Source: Prorocentrum cordatum (taxonomy: Eukaryota > Sar > Dinophyceae > Prorocentrales > Prorocentraceae). From it: a DNA stretch of 64,000 bases. The stretch is taken from contig CAUYUJ010003670.1 in the NCBI GenBank assembly GCA_963575745.1, positions 356,086-420,085 of the forward strand. Direction: 5' to 3'. Shown here in pieces: positions 9,046 through 20,822 of the stretch. The notes beneath the pieces were generated by a model. The model was not told the origin of the DNA. It saw only the letters and a list, made by a program, of their open reading frames with translations, and made no database searches. The translations under genes were made by a program, and so were the position numbers. How positions within the stretch are numbered: position 1 is the stretch's first letter; each line of letters begins with the position of its first letter.

Positions 9046-10420
9046 GCTCATGCGCGGTGATCGCATGCATGAATGGAGTGCGGAGTGCACGGACTTCTGG
9101 AATAGCGTGGCGCGTGAGTCCTCTGCCTGGCAAGTTGCACTTTTGCGCGAGCTGTGTCGCGAGTTGGCGGGGGTGCTCGACTTTGAGTCGGCCTCCCTCC
9201 ACTGGGATATGGACGTTTTGTTCGACTCGGTAATCACGCGTCCGTTGATGCAGTTGGCTCTGAAGGTTCGCTATCCCGCGCGCCTGCTGCATTTCGCAAT
9301 CGTCGCGCACGCGAGTCCTAGCGTGCTTGAGGTGGAAGGGGAGATTTTGTATATCGCGCGCACGGGGAGGGCGATTCTGGCGGGGTGCTCGCAATTAGTT
9401 CACTCGGCCAAGGCGTATTTCCATGGGGTGTTGGAGCGAGCGCGTTCCTGCTTGCCCACTGTTCCCGGGCGCTCCTACATTGCTGACATTCCCCAGTGCG
9501 CGCAAGGTACTCGTCGGTATAATGTTGGATCACTTCCTCGTGCTGCTGCCAGCTTCTAACAGGATGTTCATTCCGTGGGATGCGCGATTTCTTCCAAGTC
9601 GGCGGCTGCGGCCCCCTGCGCACCTCTGGCCAGGGCGCTCTCTGCGCGTCTGGGGGGGGAAGGAGAGGATATTCAGTTCAGGCCGATTGTGAGGGACCTG
9701 GGGGTTATGATTACAGCAGGCAGGAGGAGCTGCACGCGGAAGATCAAGCTCCGCCAGCAGACCGCTTCAAGCGCTCGCGGCGGCTGGCCTATCTCGCCCG
9801 TCTCTGCGGTCAGTCGCGCAAGATATTTGCGCCAGGTGCTCTATCTGTTGGATCGCGGGAACATTCGATCCTAGTGCTGACGCCGGAGGACCCCCCAGCG
9901 TTTCCGATCGCAGGCCGCTAAGTGTTCAGGATGTGTTGGAGTTCAGGATCCCGTGCTGCTGCGGCGCTTGGCATCGGATCTGCTTTCAATGATGGCCCTG
10001 CATATCGGCTGCGACGGGGACAACGGATGGCCCTGTTTACTGTCTGGAAGTTGTTATCCCCTGGTCAACGAGTTGGAGTTCGTCGCGCATGGGCTCGGAG
10101 TCGTGCCAGACTTATGGCTTTGGCCCCTGCAAGGCGTTGGCGTATTGTTTCTGGGCCTATCGCGGCCACCATTGGCACCCTCCTGGACCCTGAGTGGGCC
10201 CCGACTTCGCCTGCGTCCTGGAGCTCCCCAGTCGGCGGCCTGCACATTGAGGATCGGGTCTCCCCGTTCCACCTCAACGGCGCCGCGCGGCAGACAGTTT
10301 CCCGAGCGTGTTCCAGAAAGGCAGTTTGGCATTCCAGTGGTGGAGGTTTGGGCGGTGGGCGCGACTACGCCGCGTTCGGAAATTACACAACAGGATTTTG
10401 AAACAATACCTTAGCGATCC
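9046..10420 (+). pseudogene. LINE copy A ORF2, RT palm and 3' part (broken)
   Basis: Resumes the RT where 7671 left off: MHEWSAECTDFWNSVA, then LHWDMDVLFDSV (RT motif A position, first catalytic Asp region), RYPARLLHFAIVAH, and ILAGCSQLVHSAKAY (motif B region). After a frame change it gives SSKSAAAAPCAPLARALSAR, RDLGVMITAGRR and RRWRIVSGPIAATIGTLLD, matching the order of the thumb and C-terminal regions of this LINE type. The Asp pair of motif C is not readable. About four frameshifts are needed to join the pieces. Confidence 0.65.
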
Positions 10421-10560
10421 TGCCTGCCTGGTCTGCATTGTCTCAGGAGGTGCCATGCCTTGGGCTCGGCTTCAAGATGCAGGGTGCCTCGCCAGGCGCA
10501 GGGTGCCTCGCCGATGGGCGGTGTCCACGATGCGGCGCCGCGCGCGACGCTAGCCGGCGC

Positions 10561-11238
10561 CGCGCGCGGGGGTGCTCCTGCACTGACTTGATCGATGACG
10601 TCAGTGTCCACCAATCCCAGGACATTGTTGAGATGGCGAATCGTCCTGAGCACGCTCGGGGCCCATTCTGGCACCGTGGTGTTCCTCCTCTGGCCGCTGC
10701 TGTCGCACCCTTGCCGCCGCGCCGTTGGGTTCTGCAAAAGTTAAAAGTGGGGGCCCTTTGTGAGTAACCAGCGGGTCCGAGGGGGCAAGTGCGGGCTGGG
10801 CGGCTCGGGGGGCAAGTGAGCTTTGTGCTGGAGGCTTAGGCGGCGTGGATGGGCTGTTGTTAGGTTTGATGAGGATAGTGTAACTTCGTTGTGATGCTTT
10901 CCTGCTGGGCACACTTCCTACGGAACATCAGTTTAGCGCCGGTCCGAGCTGAACGCGCTCGCCACGTTGCTCGCCCGGGCGGATGGCGACGCGGCGGCAT
11001 TTTATGATCGCCTTCCCTGGTTCGGAGTCCGCGGCGTAAGCCCACGCCTATCCCATGATCGACTTTAGGATTCAGATATGGAATCTCCTGGGCGCCAGGG
11101 AAGGCCGCTGGGAGCTTTTGTGGACAGGCGCAATCTGCTGAGACGTCCCGTGGGACCTGGGGCATCAGAGGCTGGAGGTGCTCCTGAATTCCCGTTGTGC
11201 TTGTTTCGCTTGGGAGGCCGCCGCTCCAGGGGGTGTGT
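10561..11238. other. No gene recognised
   Basis: Short open frames on both strands lack any recognisable motif. The first part may still be LINE 3' sequence. Confidence 0.3.
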
Positions 11239-11412
11239 GACCACCCACCAAACCACCCCAACCCAACCCGAAGGCCCAAATTTATCCTCGATTTCCAGTG
11301 GGGGGGGGTCGGGGAACGTTGAAAAAACACGTGGTATCCGTACCCCCCCCAACCCGAAATTCGGGTCAAATTCGGGTCTTCGGGTTGGGTTGGGGTGGTC
11401 TGGTAGGTAGTC
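11239..11412. mobile_element. Foldback (MITE-like) element, family F3
   Basis: Arms 11239-11283 and 11368-11412 are 45-bp inverted repeats with five mismatches (AAACCACCCCAACCCAACCC in the left arm). The interior is short and AT/G rich. GTGTGT lies directly left and AGTGTGT directly right, a possible but weak target duplication. Confidence 0.7.
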
Positions 11413-12044
11413 AGTGTGTCCGCGGAGCGCGTGCCTGTTTGGCAAGAGGTGGGTGCCCTGACGGAGCAAGTTCTTCGGCGACTCCACACCTGTCAGCCGT
11501 GAAGCGGCCTTAACTTGAATGTGGGAGGTGGTCGACAGAGTAGGGGCGGCCCCCGCCTCGCCCCGAGTCTCCCCTCCCTCGCCACCCGCAGGATGCGGCT
11601 GGAAGCTGCTGGACACTCCGCGAAGCTGATTGGCACTTGCTTGCAGCGCGTGATCAGTGGGCGATTTTTCGGGGCCACCACGCTCCGAGTCTCGTCCTGC
11701 TGTCCCGGTCGTTGCCGTGGGGCGCGGGAGCGAAGACCTTTCTTTGGAGGGGCGTGAAGCTGTCATCTGGAGCTCCACGTGCCCACTCGCATGGCCCGAA
11801 TGTAATTCGCGGCGCCCCTTATTGTCGAGTTTGCGGAAGATTCATGACCCAGAGCTCTCGGTTCCTCGCGGAGGCCTGCCCGCCAAATCGCAGACCCGCC
11901 GGGGCTGGCGCCTGCGTGCTATCTCGCCTCCGACGAGGCCTGTCGCCGAAGATCGGGATGTCATTTCCAGATCTGTGATTTTGGGTGGTATGTTTGTTGG
12001 CTGTGCGTTGTGCGCGCCCTAGCCAGAGTGGGTCTCCGCACTCA
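11413..12044. other. No gene recognised
   Basis: Mixed-composition sequence without convincing coding or structural features on either strand. Confidence 0.3.
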
Positions 12045-12330
12045 ATCAATCAATCAATCCCTCCTGCCCCTTGGGTGCGTGTTGGCGGCTTCCTGGTGGT
12101 TTCTTCGGGGCCTCTTGGGAGCTTTTTCTGGTCACCGTTGGGGCAGTGCTTAAACGTACTGTGTGTGTGCGTTTGTGTGTGTGCCACTCTTTCTTTGTTT
12201 GTTGTTTTTCTTCTCTCTCGCTTTCTCTCTCTCTCTCTCTCTCCCTGTCTCTCTCTCTCTCTCTGTATCTCTATTTCGACCTAGATCTGTATATCTCTCT
12301 CTCTGGACATATATATATATATATATACGC
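12045..12330. repeat. AATC, TGTG, CT and TA simple repeats
   Basis: Includes (AATC)n at 12046-12059, a GT-rich patch, long (CT)n at 12215-12305 and (TA)n at 12308-12327. Confidence 0.85.
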
Positions 12331-12419
12331 CGCTGTTTTCCTTAATTGGTGCTTGCGCTGAAAGGGGCCTCGCGGATACGGAAGGATTTGGCGAAAGTCC
12401 TGGGCCGATTTCATCAGGC

Positions 12420-12715
12420 GGTTGGGTTCCTGGGTTCCCGGTGCTCCCTGTTCCAGGTTCCGGGCGGATTTCGGTGGACTGCTGGGTTCCGGGGTTTCCA
12501 TTTCTTGGTTCAGCAGCGCAAGGTCGGCTGGCAGTTCCAGGTTTCCCAGCAGTGTGAGGTTGGCTGGGTTCCCAGGCTCCCAGTTCGGTGGCCGGGGGCT
12601 CCCGGGTTTCTGGTTCGGTGCGGCTGGATTCCTGGTTCCCGATTGCGGGGTCCCCGGCAGTCGAAGGTTCGGTGGGATGCGGGTTTCCCGGTTCCCGTGT
12701 CTATATTATTGGCAC
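12420..12715. repeat. Degenerate GGTTCC-rich repeat
   Basis: The words GGTTCC and GGGTTTC recur about every 10-30 bases. No gene is seen. Confidence 0.6.
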
Positions 12716-12809
12716 TGTGAGGTTCTGGGGTTTTGGATTGGTTGAGGCCAGGCGCCAGGATCTGTAATCATAAGCATCACTTACACGGTCATCGAGTTGC
12801 GAGTAGAGT

Positions 12810-12908
12810 TGGCCAGAGAGAGAGAGAGAGAATGGGATAGAGAGAGAGAGAGAGAGAGAGAACAACATTGACGAACAACACATACACATTTTTATATATA
12901 AGCTGGTG

Positions 12909-12946
<38 letters not shown>

Positions 12947-12962
12947 CATTGTTATATATATA
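12810..12962. repeat. (GA)n tracts separated by AT-rich spacers
   Basis: Three (GA)n runs (12812-12831, 12840-12860, 12914-12943) flanking short TATATA stretches. Confidence 0.85.
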
Positions 12963-13179
12963 TGCTATTGAAGGATGGATGGGGAAGTCAGAGTGAGAGG
13001 GTATGTACTACCCCGGGGTTGCGGATAATATTAAGTAAAGAGAGATTCGCACTCTCTCTATGTATGTATTGAACGTACACACAAGAAAAATAACGAGAAA
13101 AAGAGAGACAGTGCCCTGCGTCTTGCTTTTTGCTCCTCCCGCTCTTGCTCCTCTCCTCCCATCCCGCCCTCCGCGTGCC

Positions 13180-14010
13180 CAATTCGGCACACCACTCCCG
13201 CGTTTCGTGGCCCCCTACGGAGCCCCACCGGAGGCCCCAGTGGCGGGGTTCGCCTGCGGTTTGCCGCCCATTCGGGCAAACCCGTCACATGTTTCTTGGC
13301 CCCAAGAGGAGCTTGATTGAAGGCTTTAGTGGCAGGATTCGCATGCGGTTCCCCGCTCATTTTTGCACACTCTTCACACGTTTAGTGGCCCCGTATAGGG
13401 AGCTCCACCGAAGGCCTCAGTGGCGGTGTTCGCCTTCGGTTCCCCGCCCATTCCAGCACACCCCTCTGATGTTTCGTGGGCCCATAGGTAGCTCCACCGA
13501 AGGCCTCAGTGGCAGTGTCCCCCTGCGCGTTCCCCGTCCATTTCGGCACACCCCTCACACGTGTTGTGGCCCCAAGAGGAGCTCCACCGAAGGCCTCAAT
13601 GGCAGGGTTCGCATGCGGTTTCGCGTTCATTCCGGCACACCTCTCACACGTTGCGTGGCCCCATATAGGAAGCTCCACCGAAGGCCTCCGTGGCAGGGTT
13701 CGCATGCGGTTCCCCGCCCACTCAGGCACACCCTTCAAACGTTTCGTGGCCCCATAGGGAGCTCCACCGAGGGCTCCCGTGGCAGGGTTCGCATGCGGGT
13801 CCCCGATCCAGTGAAGGCCCCAGTGGCAGGGTTCGCATGCGGTTCCCCTCCCATTCTGGCACATCCCTCACACGTTTCGTGCATCGAAGGCCTCGTTGGC
13901 AGGGTTCGCATGCGGTTCCCCGCTCATTCCAGCACACCTCTCACATGTTTCGTGGCCCCATAGTGAGTTCCACCGAAAGCCTGATAGGCAGGGTGCGCAT
14001 GCGATGTCCC
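13180..14010. repeat. 90-bp tandem array, locus 1
   Basis: About nine units of 89-91 bp. Landmarks: GTTTCGTGGCCCCATAGGGA, GCTCCACCGAAGGCC, GGCAGGGTTCGCATGCGGTT, CCCGCCCATTC, GGCACACCCCTCACAC. Unit starts (AGCTCCACCGA) fall near 13401, 13490, 13580, 13671 and 13760. The period is a multiple of three, so one frame stays open for about 280 codons. The same family forms a second array at 37356-37960; both arrays are preceded by a GAGACAG(T/C)GCCCTGCGTCT word. Confidence 0.85.
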
Positions 14011-14029
14011 GCCCATTCCATCACATACG

Positions 14030-14160
14030 CACACACACACACTCTCTCTCTGTCTCTTTCTCTCTCTCTGTCTTTCTCTCTCACTTTCTTTCTCTTCCCT
14101 TGTGTCTATCTATATTTCCCTGCTTATCTCCTTCTCTCTCTCTCTCTTTCTCTTTCGCTC
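14030..14160. repeat. (CA)n then (CT)n tract
   Basis: ACACACAC followed by CT-rich repeat directly after the 90-bp array. Confidence 0.85.
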
Positions 14161-14574
14161 TCCCACTCCATCCCGAAGCACATTTCTTTTGAATGCTCCC
14201 GCTCCATCCAGAACTTCCTGAACAACGAATGGGCGTGCCATCGCAGGTCTTCCCTGGAGAACCGCGAGGCGCCTGGCGCATCTGGACCACTTCAGGATAG
14301 TGACGGACGAGGTCTGCTGGCACCCCTTCTGGATGGGATGCTGAGGACGGATCTGCGAGCATCCCACCCCCCACCGAGCTGAGGGGAAGCCCTGCTACCA
14401 TTACTGCCCTGCGGGGGTAACGGGAGATGTGCCAGCCCATCGCCGCACAACCCAAGGGATAATCGAACATTGGCCGTGCCATCACTCCTCCTCCTCCTTC
14501 ATTCCTTCTCCTTCTACTCCTCCCTGTCGCACCCCGAGGCCAGTTTTTTCAGCGGTCTGGGGTTCTGAAGCTTA
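14161..14574. other. No gene recognised
   Basis: Unique-looking sequence between two repeat arrays, with a short CTC patch at 14488-14520. No supported gene. Confidence 0.3.
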
Positions 14575-15290
14575 ACAAAGAGACCAGTTTCACGGATGCA
14601 GGGCGGGCCGTTTTCACAATGTGGCTCCCGCCTTAGCGCCGCGCACATTCGTTTTCAACATTAGCATGGGCTTCACGGATTGAGGGTGGATCGTTTGCAA
14701 AATGTGGCTCTCGCTTTATTGCCGCGCACATTAGTTTTTTTAAGACATGCAAGGGCTTCACGGATTGAGGGCGGGTCGTGTTCAAAATGTGGCTCTGGCC
14801 TTAGCGCCGCGCTCATTCGTTTCAAACATTTGCAAGGTTTTCACGGGTTGAGGACGTGTTGTTTTCAAAATGTGGCTCTCGCCATAGCGCCGCGCACATG
14901 TTTGGTTTTGTTTTTTGTTGTTGCCTTTTTAAGTTGCAAGAGCTTCGCGGATTGAGGGTGGGTCGTTTTCAACATGTTGGTCTCGCCTTAGCGCCGCGCG
15001 CATTGTTTTGCAAGCACTTGCAAGAGTTTCACGTATTGAGGGCGGGTGGTGTTCAAACTGTGGCTCTCGCCTTAGCGCCGCGCACATTCGTTTCAAGCAT
15101 TTGCAAGCGCGTCACGGATTGAGGGCGGGTCGTGTTCAAAATGTGGTTCTGGCATTCGCGCCGCGTGCATTCGTTTTAAACGTTTGCAAGAGCTTCACGG
15201 ATTGAGGGTGGGTCGTTTTCAACATGTGGTTCTCGCTTTAGCGCCGCGCCCATTCGTATTAACACATTGCAAGAGTTTCACGGGGTCCCA
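14575..15290. repeat. 84-bp tandem array
   Basis: About nine units. Landmarks: TTCACGGATTGAGGGTGGGT, TTTTCAA(A/C)ATGTGGCTCTC, GCCTTAGCGCCGCGCACATT, then TTTGCAAGAG. The CACGGAT word recurs near 14591, 14674, 14759, 15114 and 15198. Units differ by 10-15 percent, so the array is not recent. Confidence 0.85.
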
Positions 15291-15911
15291 TGATCAACGT
15301 ACCAGAAATTGTTTTTGGTAAGGGTTCAGGATTATGCGGGCGCAACACTTACGTTGATTCACTGTGTTGTAATTCCAAAGGTGGCGGTCTGGCACGATTG
15401 TGGATCGTCAAGACGCAGCAGTCAGGTAGATACATGGAGTTGGAATCCCGAATGCAATGTTTTGGCACGCTTTAGGACCTTCAACCTGTTGTCTTCCGAC
15501 GAGGCAGCTCCCTCAATGGACACTCAACGGTTGTAGGAGCCTATGAAGAGGGAGCTTGGAAAGAGGGTTAATTCCAGTATCGTTGATGCCTCTTGGGTTT
15601 CCACTGGCCCTCCTCCTCCTCATCATCCTCCTCATCTTCCTGCTGCTCCTCCTCGATCCCCTTTCCCCTTCTTCCCTTCCTCACCCCTCCTTCCTCGCCC
15701 CTCTTGAATGCCTCTTGTATACCTCCTTGTGGCTTCTTCGGGCCCTGTCGGGGGCTCCTCGCCTCCTCGGGGGCCTTTGGGGGCCCGCTGGATCGTCTCG
15801 GAGCCGTCGGGGCCACCTTGGAACCCCCTGGGGCCGTCGTGGGTGCGGGCAGGATTGATATCCATACCCACTGCGTTTTCGGGTTTCTGGCGAGGGACGC
15901 CACAAAAAGGC
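15291..15911. other. No gene recognised
   Basis: Contains a CTCCTC-rich patch (15608-15720). Short frames on both strands have no identifiable domain. Confidence 0.3.
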
Positions 15912-15972
15912 CGAGGCGCAGTGGATATGGATAAGAATCTGGCTTGTTTTTATCCATATTCATTGCGCCTCG
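15912..15972. repeat. Hairpin with 22-bp arms
   Basis: 15912-15933 (CGAGGCGCAGTGGATATGGA...) pairs with 15951-15972 with two mismatches over a 17-base loop. Further partial copies of TGCAGTGGATATGGATA lie at 16004-16023 and, inverted, at 15857-15877, so larger nested folds are possible. Confidence 0.7.
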
Positions 15973-17412
15973 TGTGTCTGGGGAAGGGAACCCGACCCCC
16001 CAAGATGCAGTGGATATGGATATACATTTTGCCCGCATTGGGGTGTTCTGGGGCAGTGTTGAGGCCGTCCGGGGGCCCTCTCTGGGCCGTGTTGAAGATT
16101 TGCTGGGCCTTTCTGAAGCTTCCCCTTTGCGGTCTGCAACATATTGATGTTGCTTTGGTGCTTCATTATTTCAAGCCTCTGTGGGTCTCGCTGGAGGCAT
16201 CTGTAGGTGTCTCTTGGGAGCTCTTCGGGACCTCATGTGGCATCTCGGGGAAAGGTTGGAGCATCTGGGAGTCATGGGGCCGTCTTGGGCTGCCCTTCGG
16301 GCATTGTGCAGCCGTTTCAATGCGATCTTGGGCTGTCTTGGAGCCGTCCGGCGACCGAATCGGGTGCCAGAAGGCAAAACTACAAATGACGATTTTCAAG
16401 GGCTCTGCGCTGGTAGGGGGGGGGTGGATCTGGAAAGCTATTGTAATACCAGACTATCGTTCAGGTACGGTGGCGGACTTCGGCTGCAGTGGCTGCTAAG
16501 GCACCCCTGCTTGTAGTTTTTTAGCGAGAATATTGGTAATTGCACAGCCAAGCAAACACAACATGTCCACCTGCCATGAGGAATTCTCACGCAGGTCACA
16601 GGCTGACACCTGCTCTGCCCCAGTGCGCAATCGCAGCACAATGTGTAAAACACCATTCGGCTTGTTCCTGCACCGTCTAGATGCAGCTGCTTCCCACCCT
16701 TCTTGCCAGGATCGCCACCACCCTGCGACTGGATGTCTTCCTGTGGTGCGCGACAGTAAAAAGAAGAGGCGCGGGTGGGAGGGCCAGGAAGGCATGACGA
16801 TCTCCTTTTCGGATGGTTGCCCAGCTGGTCCACGTCGCCGTTGTCGTGCCGGGGAGCACATGGTGCTCGCCTAGTTGCACTGCGCCCAAGCGGGCTTCTC
16901 TTCCTTTTCCGCAGCCTTTTAAATTTGATTTGGATTGCGTGTGATGTTGCCCCATGCTGGCCAGGGGCGGATCTGTATGAATTTCGGGTGCCAGGGGCGA
17001 AGCAAGCAGCCCAATTCTAGTCCGAGTCGTGCATACGCACAGCAACCCTGAGATCGAACGTCACGACCAGAAATGCAACATTGTTGGAAAACTCGCAAGA
17101 GCCTGGAACCCCTTTTTCTGCTACATTTTTCGAGCCGGATCGAGCCGTGAGGGTCCCAGGGCCCGAAACTTGGCGGAAACGACCGGTTTGAACCGCCCGG
17201 TGTTCCGTGTAACCCCACCAGCCCATCCAGAAACGTTGCCCAGGCGAGGTGCCCTGACCAGGGATGTGGAGGAGCATACAGTGGAATAACTGGCTGGCGA
17301 AGCCGCCGTCCCCCTGGAGTGGGAGGATGGAGGCGGAATCGGAAGAGGAGGGGGATGGGGAGAGGAAGGGGAATGAAGGAGGAGGGAGGAGGGAGGAGTG
17401 AGGAGTGAGGAG

Positions 17413-17414
<2 letters not shown>
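15973..17414. other. No gene recognised
   Basis: A few 100-130 codon frames exist on both strands (for example minus 16496-16861 and plus 15708-16499), but none shows a domain, consistent composition or splice context that would make it a gene call. Confidence 0.3.
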
Positions 17415-17460
<46 letters not shown>

Positions 17461-17472
17461 GGATGATGATGG

Positions 17473-17512
<40 letters not shown>

Positions 17513-18572
17513 AATGATAATGATGATGATTAGGATGATGATGACGATGATGATTATGATGATGCTGAATATGATGTGGAAAAGGATGAGGATGAGGATG
17601 ATGATGCTCATGCAGATGATGCTGTCGATGATGATGATGATGCTGATGATGCTGATGATGCTGCTGATGACGATGATGATGGTGCTGGTGATGGTGATGA
17701 TGATGCTGATGATGATGATGATGATGCAGAAGCTGCAACTGATGATGATGCTGATGCTGATGCTCATGCTGATGATGATATGATGCTGATGATGATGCTG
17801 CTGATGATGGTAATGACGACGATGACGATCTCGATGACGATGATGATGAGGATGCTGCTGATGATGAGGATGATGCTGATGCTGATGCTGATGCTGATGC
17901 TGATGCTGCTCATGCTAATGATGATGATGATGCTGATGATGATGATACTGAGGATGATGATGATGATGATGACGATGATTATTATGGTAATGATAATGAT
18001 GATGTTGTTGATGCTTATGATTATGATGATTATGATGATGATGACGATGAGTATGATTATGATGATGATGATGATGATTATGATTATGATGATTATGATG
18101 ACGATGCTTATGATTATGATGATTATGATTATGGTAATGATAGTGATGATGATGTTTATGATGATGTTGATGATGCTGATGATGCTGATGATGCTGACGA
18201 TGCTGCTAATGCTAATGGTGATGCTGATGATGATGATGATGACGATGATGATGATGATGATGATGATGACGATGAGGATGAGTATGATGATGAGGATGCT
18301 GATGATGATGATGATGATGATGCTGATCATGATGATGACGATGATGATGATGACGATGATGATGATGATGATAATGATGATGATGATGATGTTGATGATG
18401 ATGCTGATCATGGTGATGATGATGACAACGATGATGATGATGCTGATAATGATGATGCTGATGATGATGCTGATGATGAGGATGAGGAAAATGATGAGGA
18501 CGATGATGATGATGTTGATGATGCTGATGATGCTGATGATGCTGACGATGCTGCTAATGCTAATGGTGATGC

Positions 18573-18605
<33 letters not shown>

Positions 18606-18762
18606 CGATGATGATGATGATGATGATGACGATGATGATGATGATGATGATGATGATGACGGTGAGGATGAGTATGATGATGAGGATGCTGATGATGATG
18701 ATGCTGATCATGATGATGACGATGATGATGATGACGATGATAATGATGATGATGATGATGAA

Positions 18763-18811
<49 letters not shown>

Positions 18812-19073
18812 TTGTTGATGATGCTGATCATGGTGATGATGATGACAACGATGATGATGATGTTGATAATGATGATGCAGATGATGATGCTGATGATGAG
18901 GATGAGGAAAATGATGAGGACGATGATTGTGATGATGATGCTGATGATGATGCTGATGATGATGGTGACGACGATGATGATGATGCTGATGATGATGCTG
19001 CTGCTGATGATGCTGATGATGCTGATGATGCTGATGCTGATGATGACGATGATGCTGATGATGATGCTGCTGC

Positions 19074-19106
<33 letters not shown>

Positions 19107-19136
19107 GGCACATGATGAGGATGAGGGTGATGTTGT

Positions 19137-19199
<63 letters not shown>

Positions 19200-19345
19200 G
19201 GATGAGGAGGAGGAGGAGGAGGAGGAGGAGGAGGAGGAGGAGGAGAAGTATAAGGATAAAGAGGAGGAGGAGAAGGAGGAAGAGGTGGAGGAGGAGAAGG
19301 AGGTGGAGGAGGAGGAGGAAGGAGAAGAGGAGGAGAAGGAGGATG
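17415..19345. repeat. About 1.9 kb GAT/GAG trinucleotide repeat
   Basis: Imperfect (GAT)n from 17415 to about 19200 with interspersed GCT, GAC and GTT variants, passing into (GAG)n to about 19345. It contains an internal near-duplication: 18150-18510 resembles 18500-18930 (both hold GATGAGGAAAATGATGAGGA and CTAATGGTGATGCTG). Open frames of Met, Asp, His or Ile runs are artefacts of the repeat. Confidence 0.9.
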
Positions 19346-19984
19346 AAGGCGAGCAGAAAAGGCCAGAGGCCTCTTCGATGTCTCTCGGAGTCTAGTCTCT
19401 TGAGAGTTTCTTGGAGTGCTATTGGGGCGTCTTAGGGCCTCTTGACGGTCCCAGGGGCCTCGTGGAGCGTCTTGGGTGCCTCAATAGAGCCTCTTGGGGC
19501 CTCTTGGGGCTCTCTTGGGAGCCTGGCACTTCTTAGGAGCCTCTTGAGAACTTCTGGGCGCCTCCTGAGCCCCTCCTGGGGCACTCTTGTGGTACTCTGG
19601 GGAGCCTTGGGGTCCATCTTGGGGCCATCTTGGAGGAGCTCGATTAAAGAAGGGGGACCCCATATTTCATCCCTGCCCCCCAGGAGGCCAAAATGTGACC
19701 AACACCTTCGTGAATCCATGATTTTTGCATTCTCGCCGAGGCCTTCTCGGACGCTCCAGTGGGTCGCGACCCCCCAGTCCAGGTTCAGAGGGATAGAGGG
19801 AGCGGAAGACCCTTCCCCGAAGGCAGAGAAGGGGGGTTGTAAGAGGAAGCGCTCTAAACCACTCACGCCCAGAGGGCTGGTGGGATTTTTCCGTACCAGG
19901 CATTTTCGCCTGGCTTCGGGCCCTGGAGCCCTCGCGGATCGATCCGTCTAGAAGATTGCAGCAGAAAGTTTGGGTCTGGGGCTC

Positions 19985-19985
<1 letters not shown>
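19346..19985. other. No gene; degenerate CTCTTGGG(G/A) words
   Basis: From 19400 to 19630 the words CCTCTTGGGG and GGGGCCTC recur irregularly. No coding feature is supported. Confidence 0.4.

Positions 19986-20036
<51 letters not shown>
19986..20036. repeat. 51-base T homopolymer
   Basis: Uninterrupted T run. On the minus strand it would be a poly(A) tract, but no leader relic or gene was found on that strand next to it. Confidence 0.9.
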
Positions 20037-20037
<1 letters not shown>

Positions 20038-20702
20038 TTTTGCGATTTCGTCTTTTCGTGAAGTCGGATTTCATGGGACATCCGAGGAGTTTTTCGTTGG
20101 TCAGTGCACGGCCCCAGCAGGTCCTGATCTTGACCCTTGTGGTTCGCAGCTTCCCGTTCCCTCCCCGTTTCTGATGGCCCCAGGGCCCGATACAGGGCCC
20201 CAGGAGCCGATCTCGGGGAGAAGCGCTAGGATTGAAAACAGAGAGATGTCGTCGGAGATCGGACCCAGAGGTCGCAAACCTTTCCCTGGACCTTTCGCGG
20301 GGTGCGCCCGGGCCAGAATTTCGGTGGCGGCCAAGAGGGCCGTGGATATCATGGCCAGGGCCTCGATATCTCCCTGGATTTCATGGCCCCTCTTCTTATT
20401 CCAATGCAGTCGAGCATCTGATTAAGAAACCTTCGCCCGAGAAGCTGGGCCGGCGTTCCTTAACCAACTTGAGCTTACTCGCCCCTCAATCGCCAACAAC
20501 CGAAATTTGCCCAAGATTGTCAGGAGTCACTATTTGGAAGTTGGCCCAGATTTCTTGAACGACAGTCTTCTTGATCATACTCTTGGCTGCATGTCCCTTG
20601 GCCCCCTCCGGCCGCGCACGTGCCTCGGGCCATGTCTTGCGAACACCCTCTTGGACGCCCCCTCTTTGGATGCGCCCTGCCAGGGGCCCCAGGCGCAGGG
20701 CA
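20037..20702. other. No gene recognised
   Basis: Moderate-complexity sequence with no supported gene. Confidence 0.3.
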
Positions 20703-20822
20703 GGAGGGGGAGGAGGAGGAGGAGGAGAAGGAGGAGGAGGAGGAGGAGGAGGAGGAGGAGGAGGAGGGAGGGAGGGGGAGGAGGAGGAGGAGGAGGAGGA
20801 GGAGGAGGAGGAGGAGGAGGAG
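20703..20822. repeat. (GGA)n tract
   Basis: About 120 bases of GGA/GAG repeat. The poly-Ser and poly-Pro frames on the minus strand are artefacts. Confidence 0.9.

Larger units (their letters stand above)
4550..10560 (+). mobile_element. Decayed non-LTR retrotransposon (LINE copy A)
   Basis: The order is leader relic, ORF1-like coiled coil, AP-endonuclease remnant, then RT remnants on both sides of a minisatellite block (7672-9045), and a Cys-containing tail near 10400-10450. Most of the second ORF stays in one frame (5536-6951) with isolated stops at 5980, 6358 and 6376, so decay was mainly by substitution. No target duplication was identified and the 3' end is uncertain. Confidence 0.7.

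Noticed and set aside
11341-11400. Telomere-like GGGTTGGGTTGGGG
   Set aside because: It is the right arm of foldback F3 with a matching inverted left arm, not a TTTAGGG array.
13130-13963. 278-codon ORF through the 90-bp array
   Set aside because: The frame stays open because 90 is divisible by three; the units vary at all codon positions and no domain is seen. It is kept as a finding about the satellite, not as a gene.
16438-16874. Opposed 110-130 codon ORFs on both strands
   Set aside because: Neither has a domain, splice context or clear codon preference; both strands being open suggests composition.
17415-19435. Very long open frames of Met, Asp, His and Ile on both strands
   Set aside because: They are translations of GAT/ATC repeats in all frames; no non-repeat protein sequence is attached.
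19986-20036. Poly(T) as the poly(A) tail of a minus-strand retrocopy
   Set aside because: No spliced-leader relic, ORF or target duplication was found on the minus strand to its right; it may be a plain homopolymer.
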